NCBI GenBank assembly: GCA_036785705.1 | Contig: JAWUZG010000029.1 | Span: 13,903,501 to 13,967,500 of the forward strand | Source of the DNA: Acanthornis magna | Lineage: Eukaryota > Chordata > Aves > Passeriformes > Acanthizidae | Direction: 5' to 3' | Length of the DNA: 64,000 bases | In this document: positions 49,076 through 58,974 of the stretch, piece by piece | Layout of the letters: each line of letters begins with the position of its first letter | How positions within the stretch are numbered: the stretch's first letter is position 1 | Notes under the pieces: model-generated | Told to the model about the DNA's origin: nothing | Seen by the model: the letters and a program-made list of their open reading frames with translations, nothing else | Database searches by the model: none | Position numbers and translations under genes: made by a program

Positions 49076-51353
49076 TAGCATCTCATAAGTTTAGTTTTTC
49101 GTTTCCTTTGTTTTTAAAATGTCACACTTCAGTTAAAACTGGCTATGCCATTCTCTTTCTTAAACTATACTGTTCTTTAAAAGTGTGGGGTTGGCTCCTC
49201 TGTCTTCCTGCCCTAGTTAGCCAAACTGAACACATCATGTATTTTGCTATTCAGCAAGCTGAAATCTTCAGTTAATTTAAAATACTGATACTATGAATCA
49301 AATACATTTTTATCAGGTATTGTATACTATTTGCGTATCATTAAATACTTGTAAGTACCTGTTTTCTAGTTACCAAAATTCTTTAAAGAAATGGTCTAAG
49401 GAAAACTGTTACTTCGAAAGTTGGTAAAAAATTTACAAATTAGACTCTGAAAAGATTATTACAGCCAGGTATAACTGAATAGAGAGAAACAAAATTTAAA
49501 AATCTGAAGAACTCTGGCATATTATTAGTATGACAATTTATTGATCTCTTGGTTAATACCTTTTTCTTGATACAGTAGTTTAAAATCTGTGTGCTTTCAG
49601 TGGCATAGAGATCTGAATACTGTAAAGTCTTGCCTAAGAGGTCATGGTGAAGTTGAGTGCATTTTCCCCTTTCTGTTGCTGCAAACTTGTAAAAAATTTT
49701 CAGCATTGGTGGTGAATGCTGGTTTGTTAACTGGATGGATTCTGGAATAGGGAACAATAGAAAAACAGTCCATGGAACATGGAAATTTCTGCATCTGGAA
49801 ATCCTGTGCTATAGTCTTCTCCACATAGGTGCTTCACAAAGAGTATCTTTAGTACTTTTAGCAGCCTTTTGCCATATTAAAATTTAGCTGGGCACAGTAT
49901 GTAATAAGAATAGAAGTTGAGGAGAAAGTAGTTTCCCATGGCTGCTCTTTAGGCTTGAATGTGTCCTGCTTTGTTGAAGCCATAAAGTTTCTTCACAGAA
50001 ACTAGTTTGCATTAGCTGGATCCAAAATAGCATGATGCTTCTAGAAATTTTAGTGGAAAATCAGTTTGTATATTTTAACTAGAGTCTGACATTACAAGGA
50101 AGGGTCAAGAACTGCAAGATTTTATTATTAAAGTACTTGCATGCCTGGTACAGGTTGTCCTGTACAAATGGCTCCATTTAGATGGAAATCTGGTTATAAA
50201 CACCCTTCTTTTTATCATAGACTGAAGATTCACACTCATAGTGGTGTTTTTAAAAGGTAGAATGTAGAGTCCTGACATAAGTAATATACAAATGTTCCAG
50301 ATTGTGTTATTATTTTTTATTTTATGAAAAATAGTCGACCAGTTTTAATACTGCTTAAGCCAAAGAGGTGTCAGTCTTCTACCTAAGATCTGTTTGGAAT
50401 ATGCTGCATAAAATGCAGCAATAATGGGAATCTTCACATATTTTTATGTCTTTTGCTTTAGTACGGTCCTTGGCATTTCAGATTCATTTATTGAAAAAAC
50501 GTATTTTTTTCCTTATGTTGTCTCTTTCCCAATGCACTCAATGTCTTTATGATTTTTCCGTTCAGTTATTCTCTTACACATGTATGTATGCTCATTCTGT
50601 TGACAATAAGCCTGCTTGTTACCTGTTGTATTGATTAGTTTGTAATTAGTATTGTGATATCCTTTAAGTTATTCTGTGGTTAAAAATGAGAACCCTGTGC
50701 AAGTGCCAGTGGTAATTAAGGGGAAAATGATCACTTATACTACTGCTTCTTTGAGTATGTAAGGAAACAGAGGTTTTAAATGCTAACTGCAAGTCCAAAA
50801 CTTGAATAGCAAGAACTGTTTTGCAGAGGTGTATATTTTTTTAATTTTAGGATAAATAGCTTTTTTTTCCCCCTCTGACCTTTGGTATGTTGCGTTTTGT
50901 TTTGTTGGCTTACTTTTGTTTTTAGGGGATTGGGGATTTTCCATTATGTAATCAATTTTTTTGCAGAACGTTGACTGTAATTGTGGCAGTGACAAAATTT
51001 AGATATTAAAGTTAAACAAATAGTTCAAGTCAAGGTTTTGTACTTAGATAATAATTGACTGCATGTGTTAAGTCTTCATGCTCAAATATCATTGTGTAAG
51101 ACACAAAGATTGTGACAGAGAAGTTTTTGTGATCTGCCTGCCCATGATATGTAATATTTCCCTGGAAATGGAAGCTTAGCAAACTACTTCTTGGCAGTGT
51201 GTGATATGCTAATCAGACACAGAGAGCTAAGAACAAAATTTACAGTAAGACTATGTGTTGTCCAGTGGCAGGGAGTTTATTACTCACAGTGCTGCTATGC
51301 CTTACCTTCCTGTTCTCAATTTCTGTTTCTTTTCAATAATTTACTGCTAACAG

Positions 51354-51377
51354 CTCTTAGGAGACATACGGACTAAG
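51354..51377 (+). CDS. CLASP2: CLASP2 window exon 18, 24-nt microexon
   Basis: 24-nt phase 0-0 exon encoding LLGDIRTK exactly (residues 551-558), identical to the insert of that sequence in human CLASP2. It joins exon 17 (VADAL) to exon 19 (KKPVRRR). Leaving it out gives DAL-KKPVRRR, the form CLASP1 has. The conserved octapeptide and frame-neutral length mark it as a real cassette despite its size. Acceptor aataatttactgctaacag, donor gtatag. Confidence 0.94.
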
Positions 51378-51833
51378 GTATAGAATCTATTTTTCTTATT
51401 CAATAGTTTAATATTTTGCTATTAACATGTTTGATACAAAATGAGTTAAAATGTCAAAATACCTTTAGACCTGATTCTTATATTCTGTAACGTATATAAA
51501 GCTATGAAGTGAAATAACTAACTTGCAACAGTCTCTTGTCACCCTATTATGCAATTTCATGGGTTCTTGCAAGAAAACCTTAAGTTAAATGTTTTATGAA
51601 ATGTATGTCTTCCCTGCATTTGCTTTGGGTTTATATTTGGAATACTATGTAAGCCATACTTTAAAATATATTCATTAACTTGGTTTGACCTGCTGACCAT
51701 TTGGAGCCATTTGTCACTGCAGGGAGTAGGGGTCACAGCAGTTATTTAAACTGTTGGTCTTTCAGCCCATTATGGGTATGTTACATTAACTCTCTGACCA
51801 TCGGTGCTGATCTGGGGTATCTCTGTACGATAG
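51378..51833 (+). other. CLASP2: intron 20
   Basis: 456-bp intron. The acceptor region is unusually poor in pyrimidines and ends in three overlapping AG sites. Confidence 0.9.
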
Positions 51834-52078
51834 AAGAAGCCCGTGCGAAGAAGATACGAATCGTATGGGATGTACTCAGATGATGATGCCAACAGTGACG
51901 CATCAAGTGCCTGTTCAGAAAGGTCCTATAGCTCCAGGAATGGGAGCATACCAACGTATATGAGGCAGACAGAAGATGTGGCTGAAGTCCTGAACCGCTG
52001 TGCCAGCACCAACTGGTCAGAGAGGAAAGAAGGCCTTTTAGGCCTGCAAAACTTACTAAAGAACCAGAGAACTCTAAG
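51834..52078 (+). CDS. CLASP2: CLASP2 window exon 19 (start of TOG3)
   Basis: 245-nt exon, the largest here, phase 0 in and AG of a serine codon out, residues 559-639. KKPVRRRYESYGMYSDDDAN and SDASSACSERSYSSRNGSIP make a basic then acidic/Ser-rich lead. TYMRQTEDVAEVLNRCASTN and WSERKEGLLGLQNLLKNQRT form the first HEAT repeat of TOG3. The Trp of NWSERK holds the tubulin-contact position of the first TOG loop. I chose the first of three tandem AG acceptors, giving RTK-KKP as in human CLASP2; the others drop one or two lysines. Donor gtaaga. Confidence 0.97.
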
Positions 52079-52652
52079 GTAAGAAGATCTAAATAGGGAA
52101 AAACATTTTGTTTCAAAGTTGTTGAGAGGCAGGGGTGGGGAGGGAAAGCAGGATGTGTCTTTTGAGAGTAAGATGGGGGAAGGCATAAAGAAGCTTTTTC
52201 CACTTCTGGCTATAAGGATGTGTTTATATACTAGTGTATGTAGTGAATTCAAAATCAAGAATTCTTGCAATACAGAATATACTTAAGATGCTTCCATCTA
52301 CTCTCAATAGAAGGCTTTTGGATTTTTTATTATTACTATAATGTATGGAGTATTTACACAGAAGAGATTGTTTACTATTCGCTCCTAAGAACGCCATTTT
52401 CATTATCTGGTCTGTTACAAAAGTATGGTATAATACATGAGACAGTTTAAAGAGCCATTTCTAGGTTTAAAGTCTCATTTTAGATGAAAGCTATTACATT
52501 TCTATCCTTGTCGTAAACAAAATGCTTTCCTCTACTTCATTTGCTAGATTAGTTCATTCAATATTTGCACTTGATTTCACTGATTGCTATGCATTAGTGT
52601 TCTAGTAGAACTATCAAGGGGGTTGACTAATGTATTGTTGTCACTTTGACAG
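52079..52652 (+). other. CLASP2: intron 21
   Basis: 574-bp intron, no recognised content. Confidence 0.9.
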
Positions 52653-52716
52653 TCGTGTTGAGTTGAAAAGGTTGTGTGAGATCTTCACAAGAATGTTTGC
52701 TGATCCTCACAGTAAG
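52653..52716 (+). CDS. CLASP2: CLASP2 window exon 20 (TOG3)
   Basis: 64-nt exon completing the split serine and ending in phase 0. It encodes RVELKRLCEIFTRMFADPHS and K, residues 641-661. The sequence is nearly invariant between the paralogues. HSK rather than HGK at the end is the form I recall for CLASP1. A second GT in good context lies five bases inside the exon end (caca-gtaagg), but its use would shift the frame. Acceptor gttgtcactttgacag, donor gtatgt. Confidence 0.97.
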
Positions 52717-54784
52717 GTATGTTTAGGTTTTCCTTATTTTCAGTAAATTGTCTGCAAACACATTAATAGAAAGGCAGTTATGGTAAATTATGTCAGTGAT
52801 ATTTGCACATGTAAAATTTGACAAACAAAAGTAGTTAATGGTATCAGATTTCACTTAATTTAATTTGCAGTTTTAAACAAGATAATTTTTCCCGTTTTTC
52901 TGCAGCATCATTGAAATAAAGTGACGATTAGTATCATATAAAATGCATTGAAGTAGTTCAGCAGTTTGTGCTCAGAATTAGTGTTTTTAAGAAGTCATTG
53001 TTCACAGAGGGCACTTCAACACAAGTAAAGATTTTCTCTCAATTAAAAAGAAAAGTCTCTGCAGTAATTTAAGTTACAAAGAAAATTGTCTGACTAAATC
53101 ATACATAATCAGATAAGCTATGCTGAATGTGTACTTACTTATTTTCCAGGATATTTTGTATTATCATAGCTTATAATACCTTCCATGAATGTTGTAGATA
53201 GGTCTGGCAGTTGAGACTGGCGAATGATTCTTTACATAATTTTTTAATATTCCATAAGGAGACTATAATTTGGTATAAAAGAAAATGTGATGTTTTATTT
53301 GGTTTTACCTATGTAAAGACTCAGTATGGATGATATAACAAGGAAAACAATGCTGCTGTTTTCTAAGACAGTTAAAATCTTTTTAAGGGAGTTACTTTGC
53401 TTGATAGTATTTTTACAGTTTTTGTGGGAGGTGGGTTACTAATGCAACTTGATTAAATGCCACAATTTCTCATAACAGAAGGAATGCAGGTAAGTAAGGA
53501 GCCTAATAAATGTAATAATGTAAAATAAAAAGTAACTTCATATTTTATTTAATTATAGACTTGTTTGGAAGAAATGCTGTCTTTTATGTTGCGTATAACA
53601 TGTCCCACTTTGTGTCCATATTGCAGAATTGATAAAATTACAACCCAGATAAATTCAGAGCAGGGTATTATTTCAGAAGTATTGACTTTTCCCGGAAGAA
53701 TTGTGAAAAACTACTTTCATTATGCAATACATTTTACATATGTGGAAAATTAAATTCAGAGTGATGAGAAGTCTTGACAGGATAACCTAGTGTTCACCTG
53801 TCCTCTTTATTTTTCCTCTTGGAAAAAGTGACAGCTGCTGTCCTCTGACACCATCTATTCTGGAAAAAACTTGGATTGCAGACAGCAACATGGTATTAAA
53901 GTTGCTCGCATACTGCAGAAATCCAGAAGAAAAGACTAAATCAAGCAGTTAAAAAGGAGGCATAATGTAAAAGAAAAGTCAGAGCAGAGGAAAGAATATT
54001 AAGTGTTGAAATACTGCTGGTTTTTAAATGAAACAATGACAAAATTGTGAATAGCATCTTGGTTTAATTGTGCTTGTTCTGTGATAATTAATATTGCAGC
54101 AATGCATGTGTCAGAGCTACCATGGAGATTTTATTGTAGTGTGGGAGCCAGGGAAGGATAATGAAAATGTTCCAAACTTCAGTTTTATGTGTCAGAAGAG
54201 CGTTTTGCCTTTTAAATAAGCCTTTAAGATTGTTGCATTTGAGTTGTTCTAGTTGATTGTTCTGTTTACTGGTAACTGTGATAATGTAGCTTCAAGTTTG
54301 AAAATTTGGCCAGTGTTATAACATGTGGTAAACCTGTTGCAGTCACTGAAACCTTGTCTGCTTTTTGGTGTTGCAGAACTATTAATAGTTATCAATCCTT
54401 TAAGTATTAAGAGTTCATGAGCTGTGATTTTTTTTTTTTATCACACGCATACGTCTGCATAAATCTCATCTTAGACTCTACTCAAGTGTCCATAGGAATT
54501 ATTCTGTCATCACTTTTGTTGGTTTTTTTTAAGGTTTACTTTAACATGATACTGGGATGAAGGAAGTTATATAGAATAACAGAGTAATAATATTTGGAGG
54601 AGAAAATGGGAGAATTACTTAAAGGACATGCCAAGTGCTTATTTAAAAAATACATTGGGTATCCCAATAAAATTACTAAATTTGTCATAAGTTTTGAAAT
54701 ACCTTTTTTGTTTTATTTTGGTTTATATTCCATACAGGGACGTTGTATTGATGGCCACTAATTTGTGTGTTTTTATCTTTTTCC

Positions 54785-54830
54785 CTTTTTTGTTGTTTTG
54801 TTTTGTTCTGTTCTGTTTTTGTTTCGTTTT
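54785..54830. repeat. TTTTG-rich low-complexity tract
   Basis: Repeated ttttg, ttctg and tttcg units; simple repeat. Confidence 0.85.
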
Positions 54831-56275
54831 GCATGCTGTCCCCTGTGTTGGAACTCTCTTTAGAGAGTAAGTTGGTTCAATATTTGTTGGAAGCCTAACC
54901 TTATTTGCATGAATGTGCAATTAACCCTTTTTCTCTATTTTTCTTCCCCGAAGAGTTCATGCAGTGTCAAGCCTTTTGCAATCATAAAATGCTGTAAACA
55001 ATTAGTAAACTGTGTGGCAAATTTTCGAGATGTGCTTTATCTACTAATTAACTGACATTGTTTGGTTATGCATTCCTGCTTTATATTGTGGTGGTTGGCA
55101 CATCTGAAATAATTCACTTTAGGGGTAGATCACTTGAAATTACTTCCATATCTGTTTATTTTTTTCCACTAGCAAATTATTAAAAACTTCAACTTTAGAT
55201 GGTTGATTTCAGAATTTTAGTTTGCATCATAAAAACAGAAACTGCAATTTTTGCAGTATCCACATACATTGTTCAACATATAGGTGGTTGAGTTCCATTT
55301 TCCATTCCAAATTCATCCTTTACCTTAAATGCTCTTTCAGCCTTCTTAAATTCTTCATGCTGAGGCAAAATTACATGTTTAGTGTTTTTTTAATGCAACA
55401 AAATTACTCAGCTTGTTTGAGTTTTCTCTAGACATTCTCTGTGGTAATTCTAAAATTAAAGCTTGAAAACAAAGCTGAGTCCTCAGTTACATGTATTTTT
55501 AACAGCTAAAATGTCAGCGCAGGATCTTGAGAGTACTTTCGCCATAGTGAATCATAATTCACTTTATAATGATTTCAGTTTAAGCCACTTTACATGTTTG
55601 TAGTGTCATAAGAAGTCCATATTACTCCATCAAATAAGAGCTTGTAACCAGTTTGTTCAGCCTGCATGTTTTAGTGGAAAAGCCATGTGTGTCAGTGTCT
55701 GCAAACTCAAAGAAATAGGTGCAGGTTTAAATTCTGCTGAGCTGTGCAATTTAATTTGAAGGATTTTGTAAGACATCCACACACACGCAGTGTAATCTTT
55801 ATGGCACCAGAATTTTTTGTTTGCTTGTATGCCTGAGTCCAGTGTATTTTTGCCTTACTTTATGGCTGTGAAAGCCAAAGACTTCGTATTACAGTACAGA
55901 AAGTACACACTGTTTTGGTTTTGCCTCTATCTTATAACTGTGACTACTGCTTGTGCATCCACAAAATGATGTATTGATTCAGTTAGGCCAGAGACAGGTG
56001 TTTCCAATCCTGAGCATAAAAGTCTTGTCCCGTTACTGACAGGGTAATTTTGAAACCTCGGACTTGAATGTAGATCTACACAGACAGCACAGAATTTGGC
56101 AATTTTTTTTTCCCAATTTTTAAGGTAATTTGCCCCAAAAGGGGAGTTAATTAAAGTAGCTAATTCTGATGGGATTTATATTGAGTAGGGATTTGTATTG
56201 TTTTGTTTCTAACACGGATTTTCAGTATTTAAGATGTCATTTAAGAATTTTCCCTAGTCTCTAGTAGATCCTGAA

Positions 56276-56334
56276 AGAATCATAAAGTACCTGTTGAGAA
56301 GGGAACCTCAAGGATCATCTGGTCCAACCTTTCT
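56276..56334 (-). mobile_element. CR1 LINE, short 3'-end remnant
   Basis: agaatcataaag followed by gagaagggaacctcaaggat and catctggtccaacc is the complement of the last 60 or so bases of a CR1 element. It is severely truncated and non-coding. Confidence 0.8.
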
Positions 56335-57827
56335 TGATAAAATGAATCTGAATTTATTTTTTATTTCTGGTGTAAATTTGGAGGCAGTTCTTTAAGAGAT
56401 ACTTGTGTGGATTTTTTCCACTTTATGGTGTGAATTCACTTACCCTGACTTGCTTATCAACATGAAAAGCAATCGAATTTCCTCAGCAAAGAAGGCGTGC
56501 AGCAGCATATGCCAACTCCTCCATACTTGGATCAGTGTTGTGGAAGGCAGTCTGCTTCCATGGCCTGGTGTCTGCAGCTGTGTGAGCTGTGATCCTGCTT
56601 TTGGATCATCCCCTCTCACAGAAGCAGCGGAGTGTGGCCTAATGACACGCCAGGTCAGCTGCACGAGTATGTGGGGCTCCAACCCTTGCTCTGCACCAGC
56701 CACTGCTAACCTTACACCCGTGTTATAAATTCAGTTATAAAAACCAAATATAAATACTTCTCAACCCTCTTGGCATCACAGCAATACGTCTTTGTACCCA
56801 GCTCTGTGCTGGAGCATTTGTCAGTTGGGAAGGAAGCATTTTCAGCCCAAACACCCATTTTTCCTGTCAGAGAAACAGGAAACCCATGGGCCACACAAGT
56901 ATAGAGCATATAGGTCCTGATTTCACTCTTAGGTCTGGAAAAAACTTAAAATTAGTGAGATACATTAAAAAAGCTGTGTTTTTTTGGAAACAAAGTTTCC
57001 TATTTGCCACACCCTCCTTGACCTCTTCCCTCTAAAAAGCCCTTCTTCCTGGTGTGAGTCCGATTAAAAAATACATGGTTTTGGTTCTTCTGGTTTTGTT
57101 GTTGTTTTTTTTTTCCTGAATGCAGCCTTTTCAACATTGTTTGTTGAAAAGAAGACAATAAATATTGTGTTTTCAAAAAAATGAAAGTACTTCTGTGTTT
57201 TAAACACCTGCCAATCTGAAATGTATTGTGGCTTTTTTCCCTACTATGGTGAATGATTTCGTGTTGGGATACCTGCAATAGTAGAAGAAACTTGTTGTCT
57301 TCCACAAATACTTTATGTAAAGGAATTGGCCAGCTCTCATGATTTTGCAGTATTCAGTAATGCAGATATTTACAATTAATATTTTGCTAAAGAATTGTAG
57401 CAGCTTTTTTTGTTTTAAGAGAAAATGTTTTTGTAGTTTTTGAGGAATATGTCAAATCAACTTAATGATAGAGCTTGAAAAGGTAAAAAATCAAGTTTTA
57501 CTGGAAAAATTGAGGTTGCGCCAGCCATCACAGTAAGCATTCCTTTTCTTGACGAAACTGCATGGAATACCTAATTGTCAAACTTCTACAGAAGTCGGCT
57601 AACATTTCCAAAGTACTCTTATATCAAAATCCAATGAAAAAGCAAGGCAGATTTCTTTCTTTTCCTTTTTTTTTTTTTTCCTTTTTTTCCCGCTTGGCTG
57701 CAAAACACTGCCTTTCTCTGCCTCTTGATTCCCTTACTGCTTTCTTCGTTTGTAAGTTCAGCATATGTCAGTGTCATTTCCTCTTTTGCCCCATCCTACC
57801 CTCTTTCCATCTTCTTCTGCCTTTTAG

Positions 57828-57991
57828 GTGTTCAGTATGTTTTTGGAGACACTGGTCGACTTCATCCAGGTCCATAAAGAAGATCTGCAGGACTGGTTGT
57901 TTGTACTGCTGACTCAGCTGTTGAAAAAAATGGGTGCTGATTTGCTTGGGTCTGTACAAGCAAAAGTTCAGAAGGCACTTGATGTCACAAG
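57828..57991 (+). CDS. CLASP2: CLASP2 window exon 21 (TOG3)
   Basis: 164-nt exon, phase 0 in and AG of an arginine codon out, residues 662-715. It encodes VFSMFLETLVDFIQVHKEDL, QDWLFVLLTQLLKKMGADLL and GSVQAKVQKALDVT, the second and third HEAT helices of TOG3. FIQVHKED is the CLASP2 form; CLASP1 has FIIIHKDD. The join to exon 20 reads K-VFSM, without the arginine (KRVFSM) I recall from human reference proteins. Acceptor tcttctgccttttag, donor gtaatt. Confidence 0.97.
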
Positions 57992-58690
57992 GTAATTAGC
58001 TCTTAAAAAGTAACAATATAGTTGTTAGCTATTTCCAGGTGTTTTGCTGTTTTTCTTTTTTTTTGATGTGCTCTTTGATTTCTGGAAAAATGCACAGGTC
58101 ACAACAGATTTTAGTAAACAGGTTTTAGTAAACCTTGGTGCTTCAGCATTTTGGTTTTGTTAAATGACTCTTAATTGAAAGGATTTGAGCCCTCAGTGCT
58201 GAACAATTAATATGATACTATTTACCTATTCCAAAATGTGCATCTGAACTGTGTATGTTTGTTGTGTTTCCTTGTGTTCAGTGATGTAGAAATTGTGTTT
58301 GAACTTCTTTATTTTGCTGTAGAAGTTTCCCTGGAATATTCATGTCTCAGTGTCAGCATAAGTTTTAAGGAGTTACGGTAATAATAGATTTGCTTTCTGT
58401 CTTCCTTTCATTCTCCTAGACTTCACTAACAGCCTGATTTAGAATCAGAATTCTACGGTATTATTATTGTATCATTCGGTATTACTTGCATTATCTATTC
58501 TAGCTGTAATTGCTTCATAGCAGCAGTTCCTTAAATCTTGTCCTTTATGCGCTGGGGAAATGTTTCTGAAAGGTCAGATACAGTAGCATCTGGTAGCAAT
58601 TTCAGCTTTTCAGGGTGAGGGCTTATTTGGTTCCTCTGAACAGGTGTTAAAAATTTTCACATAACTTAATGTTACTTTGTTTGTTTATAG
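57992..58690 (+). other. CLASP2: intron 23
   Basis: 699-bp intron, nothing recognised. Confidence 0.9.
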
Positions 58691-58769
58691 GGAATCTTTT
58701 CCAAATGACCTACAGTTCAGTATTTTAATGAGATTTACTGTTGACCAGACCCAAACACCCAGCCTGAAG
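58691..58769 (+). CDS. CLASP2: CLASP2 window exon 22 (TOG3), last recognised exon
   Basis: 79-nt exon completing the split arginine and ending in phase 0, residues 717-742. It encodes ESFPNDLQFSILMRFTVD and QTQTPSLK. NDLQF and TVDQTQTPSLK are CLASP2 forms; CLASP1 has FDQQF and QTPNLK. S in QFSILM replaces the N I recall. The next known coding block (VKVAILKYIE) is not in the window. Acceptor actttgtttgtttatag, donor gtaaga. Confidence 0.97.
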
Positions 58770-58923
58770 GTAAGACTTTCTAGGCTTGCTTTGCAGGCAG
58801 AAACCTTCATTGACAGAAATTTGCTTGTCTAAATTTTTGAGTTTGGATTGTTATTTTTGTTTTGTGTAAAAACAAAGAAAAAAAGGTTTTCAATTAGTGG
58901 ATTTTGTTTTTGTAAACTTTCAG

Positions 58924-58974
58924 ACAGTCAAGCCAGCACTGCAGGACCAGCTTCGGTCTTTTTGGAGCTCAAAG
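58924..58974 (+). other. candidate 51-nt in-frame exon after exon 22
   Basis: After a fair acceptor (tttttgtaaactttcag) comes a stop-free 51-nt segment, TVKPALQDQLRSFWSSK, followed by a weak donor (gttttt). Phase 0-0 would let it sit between SLK and VKVAIL without a frame change. Read through, it ends KVFV and a stop, so it could instead be a short terminal exon. It does not resemble any CLASP segment I know and would insert 17 residues inside TOG3. Chance is a serious alternative. Confidence 0.25.

Larger units (their letters stand above)
48049..51353 (+). other. CLASP2: intron 19
   Basis: 3.3-kb intron. It contains the solo LTR (48465-49070) and its target-site duplication. The rest is plain AT-rich sequence. 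Confidence 0.88.
52717..57827 (+). other. CLASP2: intron 22
   Basis: 5.1-kb intron. It contains a T/TTTTG-rich tract (54785-54830), a short CR1 fragment (56276-56334) and a locally GC-richer block (about 56480-56720) of unknown nature. No exon recognised. Confidence 0.84.
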
